From Xenoacremonium recifei (Eukaryota; Ascomycota; Sordariomycetes; Hypocreales; Nectriaceae), in NCBI GenBank assembly GCA_012184525.1, contig WOFQ01000031.1, forward strand, positions 1 to 64,000: a DNA stretch of 64,000 nucleotides, given 5' to 3'. The position numbers were made by a program, and so were the translations under genes. The notes under the pieces were generated by a model. The model was not told the origin of the DNA, did not search any database, and was given only the letters and a program-made list of their open reading frames with translations. This document shows positions 54,911-64,000 of this stretch, in pieces. Within the stretch, counting starts at the first letter, position 1, and the number at the start of each line of letters is the position of its first letter.

Positions 54911-57468
54911 TCATTTCCTAGACCCTAGAACCGTCCCCCTCTCCTCATCAGACGAGGACCGCGACATTTTCTTCGGCCTCAGGGACTCAGAAATCCGTGA
55001 CGCCTTCAACTTCAGGGATTTTAGGAACTTAGTAAGCCGTAACAGGTCCGACTTCAAGAGCTTTTTCAGTGGCTTTGGGAACAAAGCAGGCCGCGACGCC
55101 TTCCCTAATCCTAGCCCCAGGTACCGAGCGAGTCGCCCGCCGCAGTCCACCAACCACTTGTGAGCGGATTTCGCAACCGAGAGAAGAGGCTGACCGATGA
55201 GGTAGAGTAAATATATTGATATGAGGGTTATCAACTCCGAGATTCCTGACGAGCACCATTAGCCCTGAGGGAGGGACGGACAACCCGCCCACAGTATGTA
55301 GGTAAATGTGGTCCAAACTTACCTAGCCCCAGTCCGATCTGACTCCTATCCCAGCTTACTCCGTTGTCACCGGGGAAGTCCTGGCTCGGGATGGCGAGGA
55401 AGGATGCGGCGAATGCTAGTGGAGTCTGCGTTTAATGATTAACGAGGAATCGAGCAGTAGCCCCCAAAAGAATGGCTTACGAAAAAGACAGTAATGACGG
55501 TGAAGACGAAGAGCAGAGCAGACTGCTTCTCGGACTCCTTCGCCCTCTTGTCGGCCTCTTTGGCTAGTTTCTGGGTGGCCTCAGCCTCAGGTAGGCTTGA
55601 CTGCTTTAGCTTTAGATCGAGGAGGTGATCGAGCTGCCCGACGTGTGAGCGTGATGTAGAGGAGAACGAAGAAGAACCAAGGACTTGGGAGTTCCCCCTT
55701 CATCACTGGGGCAAACCTACCGCCTTCTCGACCATTTCTGCGCGCTTTTTTAGACCAGAGAGCGTTTTCTCCCATCGCACGATAGAATGTATGATAAGAT
55801 CGATATCTTTATTCGACGGTAGTTCGAACGAGAGGTCATCGATGACCGAATATTGGTCCTTAGCAACTGAGTCAATCATCGTGAGCTCGTCGCAGATGTC
55901 CATCACGACCCTAAAGCAATCCATCTCGGTGTTAATGATGGTCATTTTCTCGTTGGGATGGTTGCCGCCCTCGCCCTGAATCAGGCTATCAGTCCCCTGT
56001 CCATTATGTTTCTCTCGCACGCCATCTCCTCTGTCTTGGCTATCTCTGATGGCTTCAAGAGAAGTCTTGAAGCATCCCCAGACAGTCTCGTTCCTGATGG
56101 CCGGTGTCATCTTGAGGTCGTTGAGTCAGCAAAATTATTGTCGCCCCAGGCATCGTCTCGGCCACCAACCTCAATGGCAGGCTTCTTGTCTATGAGTTCG
56201 CGAAACTGTCGGTAGAGTATAAGCTGCTGCTTGGCCTGCCAGGGCACGTAAACAGAGTATCAGCCACCTCGCACAGAGTACACGCTCGGAAGGTACACAA
56301 GGGGAATCTAACGCACTTGCTCGGCTGTCTCCTCCTCGAATATGGTTGCCAGGTTTTCATGTAACCCAGCATTATAAGGCGCCTGAATCGTTTCTACCAG
56401 GAGACGCGTAAGCTCCACTGCCAGCCTTTCGGCATCGGCAGGAGGTGAAGCTTCTAGGGAGTCGAGTATGTGATCGAGCAAGTTATAGTTTGAACCTACG
56501 AGGTCCAACTTGGCCGGAAATGCGGTGATGACAATGTCTGCGAGGTCGTGTAAGCTGCTGTGCCGCCCGTAATTGGGGAGTCGTGAGAACGGGGAGACAC
56601 CCACCTTCGATTTTCCACAACCTTAGCGGGCTGACCATCAGTATCCTGCGTTTGACATTTTCCCAGTGCCGGTTATTACTCGCTTTCAGACTGATTTTAT
56701 CAGTTTTCCTTTTGTAGTAGCGATAGACGACCTGGTCACTGTTTAGGACCGACGTGTCGTTTAAGGTGGTATAGAAGCATTGATCAAGCGGGCGCGAAAT
56801 TAGCGGCGGACTGTCAGCATCTATTGCTATTTCTTGCTTGTCGAGAGACTCGTGAGTTTCCGAATCCAGATATGGTATCTGTGATATATATTGAGCTCTG
56901 GTGGTTTCATTGTGAGCCGCCTACCCCGGACTTACAGCAAGGGAAAAGGTATGGTCGTCGTATTGAGGGGCTTTCAGGACCTCTATACCCTTGGAACCGT
57001 GGAATGAATCCACAATGAAGGAAACGAGGCGGCTGGCGCGATGAGTGCCTCTGTCAATCGCCCGACGTTGGCCGGCGCCTTTAATGACGCCCTTGCTTTC
57101 CAAGCACTTTACTAGTTGCTATATGTGTGGGATTTTGGCATCAACAATCGAATGTCAAGACAGAGAACTGCTACTGGAAACAGCAAGCTGAAGGAGTCTT
57201 AACTGACCTTAACCCATGCCAACTAATGAAATTAGAATTTGAGTTAAACTAGCGAGCCGGTCGGAAGGCGGCAGGAGACACATACATTGACTGCATCAAG
57301 ATGGAACCAAGTCCATTTCTTGGACCTTTTGGCTCTCCGTATCCGCCATTTCTCAAGCTCGAGGAGTTTGTATATGGTGGTAGAGGTTACGTCTTGGGAT
57401 TTCCCGTTGTAGGTGACGATATGGATCTTATCGTCATTGTGAAACTGCTCTCGCAAAGGGTTGGGCAT
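54911..57468 (-). CDS. CorA-like fungal membrane protein, multi-exon
   Basis: Several exons on the minus strand. The ATG at 57468 starts MPNPLREQFHNDDKIHIVTY, followed by KKWTWFHLDAVN. Further blocks are AIDRGTHRASRLVSFIVDSF; RPLDQCFYTTLNDTSVLNSD then QVVYRYYKRK; ILMVSPLRLWKIEG; LHDLADIVITAFPAKLDLVG; DICDELTMIDSVAKDQYSVI; then a Lys/Glu-rich coiled coil (ATQKLAKEADKRAKESEKQS) into two C-terminal membrane helices (ALLFVFTVITVFF with TPLAFAASFLAI, and LITLISIYLLYLIGQPLLSV). This order matches the large fungal family related to CorA Mg2+ transporters. There the coiled coil leads to a pair of C-terminal helices; the canonical GMN signature is not visible here. Exon boundaries between about 56640 and 56570 and near 55320/55250 are inferred from frame and are the least certain. 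Probably functional but divergent. Confidence 0.6.
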
Positions 57469-58520
57469 CTTGGTGTGCAAAGTAACTATAATGATAAATT
57501 GTGACAGTCTCATGCAAAGGGTGAACTCTTGGCGAGCCTAGAGAATTGCGTGTTGTAAGGAAGGGATTTATTACAGAAACCAGACAAGCCCCTCTCCGCT
57601 TTAGAGCTCGTAGCTGAACATGAGCATGCAGGGTCACCCAATTGCATCCTTACACATCACCCCTGCAGATACGGTCTAGGTTTAGTATGGCAGGAAATTG
57701 CAGCACAGCTCATGCCACTATTGCAGGTGAATCCACCCAGGGAACGAATTATATTGGTTGAGGCATACAGCCTGTATGCAAATAATCAGCCTCACGTTTA
57801 CACAATTTTCTCGCAGATGGAGCAATGTGACGTAGCAATCTCATTGTGTTTTCGGGCGTACCCCAGGCAGACTGGCCGGACGGCCCAGCGTCTAGCTCTT
57901 TGCACCTAGTGGTATGGGAATACTGCCGTACTGAATGATTCGAAAATGAAAACTCTCCAGCCCAATTGGAGTTGTGAGAGCACCACGTCGACGGTGTGAA
58001 CGAAGACACCGGCCCACACTACCCCAGACGAAAAGCGCCAATTGCAACCAACACCTGAGAGCGACAGATAACGTATAGCATCCAGTCAGGTCGAAGTGAT
58101 CTGCGTGGAGCGGATCGGCCTGCCTTACGACGATTTGATTCAATGTGTGTCCGGAGCAAGGCGGATAAATTTAACTTATGTACGTAGGGTAAGGCAGTAC
58201 GGCTAGGGTTCTCTTCCATTATAACATATGCATGGATCATCAAAGTAGAGATAGTATAAACTTGTTTGAGTGAGTGAGCCTCTAAAAGGCCCTATGTTTG
58301 TTTTACAAAAGACGGCCGGTCTTTAATACCGTGGATAAGTTGAAGCTTGACTGGCCAATGACTGTTTTCAAAGTTTCCACAGTACGTAATGAAACTGACA
58401 ACAGCCAGATCAAGATGAGCTGGATCCGCTTCTCCCAAGACCATGGGATCTAGTGGAGATGAAGACCCTCTGGCTGATGGGACGCAATTACAACAGAAAC
58501 CATCATCCAATCAGATAAAA
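57469..58520. other. Intergenic, no supported gene
   Basis: Short frames only. Ends at the second tRNA-Leu gene. Confidence 0.5.
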
Positions 58521-58625
58521 GGACGTTTGGCCGAGCGGTCTAAGGCGCTGTGTTCAGGTCTTCACATCGTGAAACCCTCATTCGCAGTCTCGAAAGAGGC
58601 GCAAGTTCGAGTCTTGCAGCGTTCA
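58521..58625 (+). tRNA. tRNA-Leu(CAG) with intron, diverged copy
   Basis: Acceptor GGACGTT (58521-58527) pairs with AGCGTTC (58618-58624) using two G-U pairs; discriminator A. Same leucine-type D-region TTGGCCGAGCGGTCTAAGGCG and anticodon stem CTGTG/CGCAG as the copy at 53.6 kb. Anticodon CAG at 58555-58557. Intron about 23 bases (58559-58581) of unrelated sequence. T-arm GCAAGTTCGAGTCTTGC is well paired. The weaker acceptor stem leaves open that this is a low-activity copy. Confidence 0.88.
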
Positions 58626-59894
58626 ACAAGGTGTTTCGACACCAATTCTTTTTGTGCAATTTTCTGCTTTTTTTGTGCGTTGTATCGTGGAGATGGTGTG
58701 GATTCGGGTGATCACGTGGCTGAAAAGTCTCCCGCATGGATGAATCAGGAAGCGTCAGTTGTCTGAGATGTCAATCTACTTACATGTTCTTATGAGCCTA
58801 GAAGAGACAGAAAATTGGAGCAAATTTCTTATTTCTCCTATAGTTGAGAGTTTGAGCAGATATCCCCCAAAGTTGTTTGAATGGTTGCTTTGGGTTTACA
58901 CGGAGAACATAGGAAAATGGGCTTGAGTCCTATGAGGGTAAACCACAATCGGGTCAATATATACCGAAGGCGGTATGAATGAATGCGAGCTTTAATTATT
59001 TTTGGTATTAACCCTGGTCTGTAACGTTAAGATCCTCGAGGCGAGTCATCCTGACAATTCAAGCTTCGGCTATGTTATCTTCTCACTTCCAGCAGGCTTT
59101 TCATTGGATGCAAGATCACTCAAGTTGATGTAGTCAGTCTCATCTCGGACAATGAAGACTTTTACATAAGCGCCAGATAGGGAGTCTATCGGTGATCCAT
59201 GTGTCAGATTTCGCGTGCGGCGTGACATCTAGCAGGGAGGGTCATGCCCACCAGGGCTGAAGAAATCTCTGGTTGGTCTGATACAGGCTAGTTGATGGAG
59301 GTTTTGCGACCTGTCGATCACTTGCGTGAGGGCCGCCGGCCGGCCGATGGATAATGCAACCTCTCGGCTGGGGGCTAGCTCGGTCTCGCTTCGCCTATAA
59401 AGAAAGATAACTTCGAAGTCGAAGAAAGTTTGGATCAGCCTATTAAAAATTTTTATTGCTGCGGGAAACATTCCATTGGTGTTATAGTCGTTCGGCTAAT
59501 CGGTTGACGGACAGGGGATTGAGCCTGGTGACATCAAAAGATCAGGATTCGTGCATGTGATGCATGGCTAGTCGTAGCAAAAATACCCCAACTTCGAATA
59601 TTTCGAGATGCATGCGCTTTGATACTCAACGTGCCAAGGATTCCAAGCTTTAAAATCTCTGTTCACAAGACGCTAGCGTTCCGTTGCTGGTGGGTGATAA
59701 GCCGCCATGAGGCCTCTCGCAACCCCTCTGAGATGCGTCAATTGGTCTGGCCAGGAGAGTTTCCCAGCTTTATGTTGATATCTTTATGTGCCCCCAATGC
59801 TTCTTGAGAAGTTTCGAAAGTGGCTGCAAGCCACTAGATAATGCGAGCTTCGCGGTGTGGCCGCCCCCAAGCCATGGCGTTCTGTAAAGCTTGG

Positions 59895-60569
59895 CTTATC
59901 AGGGCCAGCGCGCGGGAACTCCCACCCTGCGAGCCTCAAAAGTTGGCGATGCAATAAGTGCAGCCTCGCATTCTGGAGTTTTACCGAGTTCTAGAGCACG
60001 CAATGTGCATGCTTAGCGGCTGTTTCGCGTTGGTGCTGCAACCAAAAGTCCTGGCTGTGCATGCTTCGCTTGCGGCAAAGACACGCGAGATAACAGCATT
60101 GCGCTGGGTCGTTCAGATTTGCAGATCAAGTTACGAAATGCCCGTGACGATCATCCGATGGGGTTCGCAGCGACTCCGCCGCCGGGCCTTGACAGAACAA
60201 AACCCCCCTGTCTCCGCGGAGCCCTGCACCACAGTCTTATCGCTCGCCAACCAACTCTCCCGAACTCCTCGAGCACGCTTATCAGCCTTTCGCCGGCGGC
60301 CCCTCTTGGGCGTTCAAGTGCCGGGCCAAGTTGCGTCGAACGAGGCTGTCATTGGATGCCCGGGGGGTTAATCTGGCCGGGCTGGAGAGGCCGACGCTCC
60401 CCCCACAGACACAGCTCGTGTTCATTGGGCTGAGCTGCTGGGGGAACGGCTGCCGATTGTCGCGATGCAGGGTTATCAAGATATGGGGAAGGGCGGTTTC
60501 CATGACATGGGGAAAAGAGAAGCGGTTTGCAGCAGCAGGCCCGTGATTGTGACATGGCCGGGCTGATAG
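59895..60569. promoter_or_regulatory. Cluster of six GATA-factor (HGATAR) sites
   Basis: Sites matching HGATAR on either strand lie at 59895 (CTTATCAG), 60088 (AGATAA), 60236 (CTTATC), 60278 (CTTATCAG), 60473 (TTATCA) and 60564 (TGATAG). These are the recognition sequences of AreA/Nit2-type nitrogen regulators in filamentous fungi. Placed before a urea transporter gene they suggest nitrogen-catabolite control. The sites are direct observations; binding is inferred. Confidence 0.6.
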
Positions 60570-60643
60570 TGGGCGGCGGCGGCGGCGGCGCAACCTGGAG
60601 TGGTTGATCCTACTGTCTTTATGGCAGAGATTTCCTGCCTGGG

Positions 60644-60652
60644 TATATAAAG
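60644..60652 (+). promoter_or_regulatory. TATA box of the urea transporter gene
   Basis: TATATAAAG lies 115-123 bases upstream of the ATG at 60767. It is the clearest TATA box in the window, fitting an inducible gene. Confidence 0.7.
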
Positions 60653-60766
60653 GGAATGAGGGAGTACGTCCTCTCTGTGTAGCCTTTCTGGAGGATCAGA
60701 GCCAAGTTGATCTGCTGAACTGACCGACCCCTCTGCCACTTACACCACCTTTTGTCTCTGCCCATC

Positions 60767-62983
60767 ATGACGGTGGCAGCGCCCCTCAGCCAGGCCTACG
60801 GGTACGGCATCGTCGTGGGCCTAGGCTTTGCCTTCGCCCTCGGTATGATCCTGACGACCTGGATCTTGAAACGGTGAGTTCGTACGCAAGAGAACACTTC
60901 ATCACGGTGATTAATTGGACGTAGATTCAACAATGAGCAGCAGACCAGTGAAATGTTCAACACTGCTGGTCGCACAGTCAAGTCTGGTCTTGTCGCCTCC
61001 GCCGTCGTCTCGTCGTGGACTTGGGCCGCGACTCTGCTGCAGTCTTCGGGAGTCGCCTACAAATATGGTGTCTCCGGTCCCTTCTGGGTGCGTTTTAGTG
61101 ACGATTTTACCAAGAATTGCGATTGACACGTTGTAGTATGCTTCTGGCGCCACGGTTCAGATTCTCCTCTTCGCGACTCTTGCTATCGAGTTGAAGAAGC
61201 GTGCACCCAACGCACACACCTTTCTTGAGGTCATTCGTGCGCGATATGGTGCGTGAACTTCTTGCAGTAAATATTTGCTGTTGGGCCATTCTAATAAGTC
61301 TTCTCAGGTCGCGTCACCCACCTTGTCTTCATCTGCTTCGGTCTCTTCACCAACATTCTGGTCACCGCCATGCTGCTGACTGGCGGCTCCGCCGTCGTCA
61401 CCTCGCTCACCGGCATGCCTACCGCTGCGGCTTGTTTCCTCCTACCCCTGGGTGTCGTCATCTACACCATGTTCGGAGGGTAAGTTGACTCGCTTCCAAT
61501 CTAACATTCCACAATGCTGACGAATGAAAACAGCATCAAGGCTACCTTCCTGACGGATTATGTCCACACTGTCATTGTTCTCGTCATCATTCTCATCTTC
61601 GCCTTGACCGCGTACGCTACTGGTGATCAGCTTGGCTCCCCTGCTGCGGTGTACGATCTTCTCGTGAAGGCTGCCAAGGCACACCCCGTGGATGGCAATG
61701 CTGAGGGATCGTACCTCACCATGCGGTCCAAGGAGGGTATCATCTTCTTCGTCATCAACATCGTTGGCAACTTCGGAACCGTCTTCCTGGACAACGGATA
61801 CTACAACAAGGCCATTGCCGCCCACCCCGTTGCTGCTCTGCCCGGATACATCATCGGCGGCCTGAGCTGGTTCGCCATCCCCTGGCTCTGCGCCACCACC
61901 ATGGGTCTCAGCGCTCTGGCTCTCGAGAACAGCCCCGTCTTCCCCTCGTATCCCAACCGAATGGATCCTGCCGATGTCTCTGCCGGCCTTGTCCTCCCCT
62001 ATGCCGCCGTGGCACTTCTCGGAAAGTCTGGTGCTGTGTGCACGCTGATCATGATCTTCATGGCTGTCACCTCTGCTACTTCCGCCCAGCTGATTGCCGT
62101 CTCATCCATCATGACCTACGATGTGTACCAGACCTACATCAACCCTAGCGCAACTGGCCGCCGCCTTATTGCCATTTCACACTCCTGCGTCGTCACCTAC
62201 GGTCTCGTCATGGCCGGTTTCAGTGTTGGTCTGCACTATGCCGGCATCAGCATGGGTTGGCTGTACCTATGGATGGGTGTCATGATTTCAGCTGCCGTCA
62301 TCCCCGCTGCCAACACGCTCCTCTGGAAGCGCCAGAACTGGATCGCCGCGTCTTTCTCTCCGATCCTTGGTCTCATCTGCGCTCTCATTGCCTGGACTGT
62401 GACTTGCGCCAAGGAGTACGACGGCGTGCTCAACGTCGACAACCTTGGCGCCAACAACCCCATGCTGGCGGGCAACGTGGTTGCTCTCCTGAGCCCTCTC
62501 ATCTTCGTACCCGTCCTGACCTTTGCTTTTGGTGCCGACAACTACGACTGGGCATCCATGATGGCTATCAAGCAGAGCGATGATTCTGACTGTGTTGAGG
62601 TTACGGATAGCGAGACGGGCGTGACAAGCCGCGCCCGAGTCGTCGCCCCTGAGGAGGACCCGGCTAGACTTCACCGAGCTTCCAAGATTGCCAAGATCAT
62701 GGCGGCTTCTATGACCTTGGGCTTCCTTGTTCTGTGGCCTCTGCCCATGTACGGATCATCGTATGTGTTCTCGAAGCCCTTCTTCACCGGCTGGTGTGTT
62801 GTCGGCATCATCTGGCTCTTCTGCAGTTCGATTGCTGTTGGGATTTTCCCCTTGTGGGAAGGACGATCCAGCATGATCCGCGTGTACAAGGGCATGTTCA
62901 TGAAGAGTTCTGGTGAGGAGGCTGTGGATGGTGTCTCCGTCAAGGAGCGCAAGGAGAGCCAAGACTTGGATGCGAAGGAGTAA
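60767..62983 (+). CDS. DUR3: Urea active transporter, sodium:solute symporter family
   Basis: High-affinity urea (and polyamine) uptake at the plasma membrane. Five exons: 60767-60873, 60925-61087, 61137-61248, 61308-61479 and 61534-62983, giving 667 residues. About 15 membrane segments in the LeuT/SSS fold. Diagnostic Dur3 stretches: TAGRTVKSGLVASAVVSSWT then WAATLLQSSGVAYKYGVSGP; TFLEVIRARYGRVTHLVF; IKATFLTDYVHTVIVLVII; GNFGTVFLDNGYYNKAIAAH; YPNRMDPADVSAGLVLPYAA; and MAVTSATSAQLIAVSSIMTY then DVYQTYI. The C-terminus is cytosolic and polar. A TATA box and several GATA sites precede it, consistent with nitrogen control. It is followed by a converging allantoate-permease-like transporter 85 bases away. 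Confidence 0.96.
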
Positions 62984-63068
62984 GGTCAAGGAGTATGGAT
63001 ACAAAATGGCGTAGGTGCAGGTATATAGCGTTGATACAACTTTGAGAATTTATTCGAGATTAGCTTCA

Positions 63069-64000
63069 TTACAGGACGAAAAGAGTGACCCCATCTCCGT
63101 TCTCCCTTAATTTGGTGTTGGCTCTACGCAGCATAACTTTCATGATAATGCACGTCACAACCGACAAGAGCGAAAACGCCATCATCAACAAATTGGCCAT
63201 GACATATCGCGGCCCATCACTAGAAGGAAAGAAGTATGGGCTCCATATGTTTCCCAGCTGGCTTAGGAGGTTGATGATGGCCGTAGAACATGCTCGTTTC
63301 TCTGCCGTCTGGTTCAGTGTCGAGCTGGCCCAGCTAAATACCATGGCATTTGACGAAAAGCAGCCACAGATATAGAGGAACGCTGCAACATAACGGGCAG
63401 CATTGTCGAGAGTTGCCACAGAGATGATGAAACCAATGCAAGCGACCGCTTGAGGGACAGCGATGTGGTATCCTCGATCCCTGTGCCGATCACTAGACCA
63501 AGCTGTCATGAATGCCACAGCAGTGCCCACGAGATAGGGAGGGGCTGTCAGGACGAGCGTTATGGTTGTATCCCCGAGGTTGAGGCCTTTGACAATCGTT
63601 GGGAAAAAGTTGTTGAACCCATACGCACTATGGTTAGCCGTGAGCATGAGCACCTGCCCCTGGTTAGCGACCCTTTCTCAATCGGATTGTCTGGAACTTA
63701 CAAAGACCCAAGTCCGGATATCCTTCACGGCAAGCTTCAAGCCATTCCACAGGCTAGGATCAGATGGAGGAAGAGAGACGCGATCTCGTTCCATTCTTTC
63801 CATGGCTACGTTCTGCTCTGCATCAGTGAAGAGCCATTTGGCCATTCCTGTCTTTTGACCGGGAAAATCTGGAAGAAGAATGACAGCTATGACAGCGGCG
63901 GTAAAGCTGCCGGACCCCTCGATGATGAAGAGCCATCGCCATCCCGTAATGCCCCTGGCACCGTCAAGGCCCGACAAGACACCAGCAGCAATGAGACCAG
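63069..64000 (-). CDS. MFS transporter, allantoate permease-like (partial, runs off window)
   Basis: The C-terminal part of an anion:cation-symporter family MFS protein; the 5' end lies beyond the window. Exons read 64000-63702 and 63653-63069 with a 48-base intron (63701-63654). The sequence shows RGITGWRWLFIIEGSGSFTA then the central loop (LLPDFPGQKTGMAKWLF, EQNVAMERMERDRV), TWVF|VLMLTANHSAYGFNN, then FFPTIVKGLNLGDTTITLVL, and the second-half helices to KVMLRRANTKLRENG. GWRWLFIIEG and the LPDFP loop are hallmarks of the Dal5/allantoate permease family, whose members take up allantoate, nicotinate, vitamins or dipeptides. Beside Dur3 a nitrogen-compound substrate is likely but unproven. Confidence 0.88.

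Larger units (their letters stand above)
58626..60766. other. Long intergenic region upstream of Dur3 gene
   Basis: No supported gene over 2.1 kb. The last 900 bases carry GATA-factor sites and a TATA box (listed separately). Confidence 0.55.

Overview
This window is nuclear DNA from a filamentous ascomycete (Pezizomycotina, most likely a Sordariomycete; the species cannot be named from sequence alone). Genes carry short GT-AG introns of about 45-105 nt with CTAAC/CTGAC-like branch sites. Intron-bearing nuclear tRNA genes are dispersed between protein genes. The gene set is fungal: Kex2, ERD2 with a long tail, Ame1, Tfb3, a yAP180 homologue, Atg24/Snx4 and Dur3. Exon joins were derived by hand from splice signals and reading-frame continuity.

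Layout. 1-38.5 kb is mostly conserved housekeeping sequence. It holds a C2H2 zinc-finger protein, an 11-residue-repeat GPI-type surface protein, a bacterial-type (mitochondrial) aspartyl-tRNA synthetase, an AP180-type ANTH endocytic adaptor, TFIIH subunit Tfb3/MAT1, NudC, the inner-kinetochore protein Ame1/CENP-U, a secreted LicD-family protein, the KDEL receptor, mitochondrial-type adenylate kinase, tRNA-Ser(AGA), two lineage-specific genes, tRNA-Ala(AGC), a fusion of a fumarylacetoacetate-hydrolase-family domain with an alpha/beta hydrolase, LETM1/Mdm38, sorting nexin Snx4/Atg24 and the Kex2 protease.

38.5-59 kb is gene-poor and accessory in character. It holds a decayed protein-kinase gene, a 1304-residue secreted protein with 21 four-cysteine Thr/Pro repeats and a glycine-rich C-terminal domain, a small GPI-type surface protein, a 302-bp element with inverted ends, a member of a fungal family of unknown function that lacks its usual C-terminus, an aminotransferase class IV protein, a mitochondrial phosphate carrier, a plant/cyanobacterial-type ferredoxin that has lost three of its four iron ligands, and a CorA-like membrane protein. 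Two diverged intron-containing tRNA-Leu(CAG) genes bracket the ferredoxin and CorA-like genes. 59-64 kb holds a Dur3-type urea transporter with a promoter rich in GATA sites, beside a truncated allantoate-permease-like MFS gene; this pair suggests nitrogen scavenging.

How the genes connect. Kex2 and the KDEL receptor serve the secretory route used by the surface proteins encoded here, and the repeat protein at 4.5 kb carries a dibasic Kex2-type site. The strongest candidates for undescribed biology are the ligand-less ferredoxin, the FAH-alpha/beta hydrolase fusion and the 21-repeat Gly-rich surface protein.
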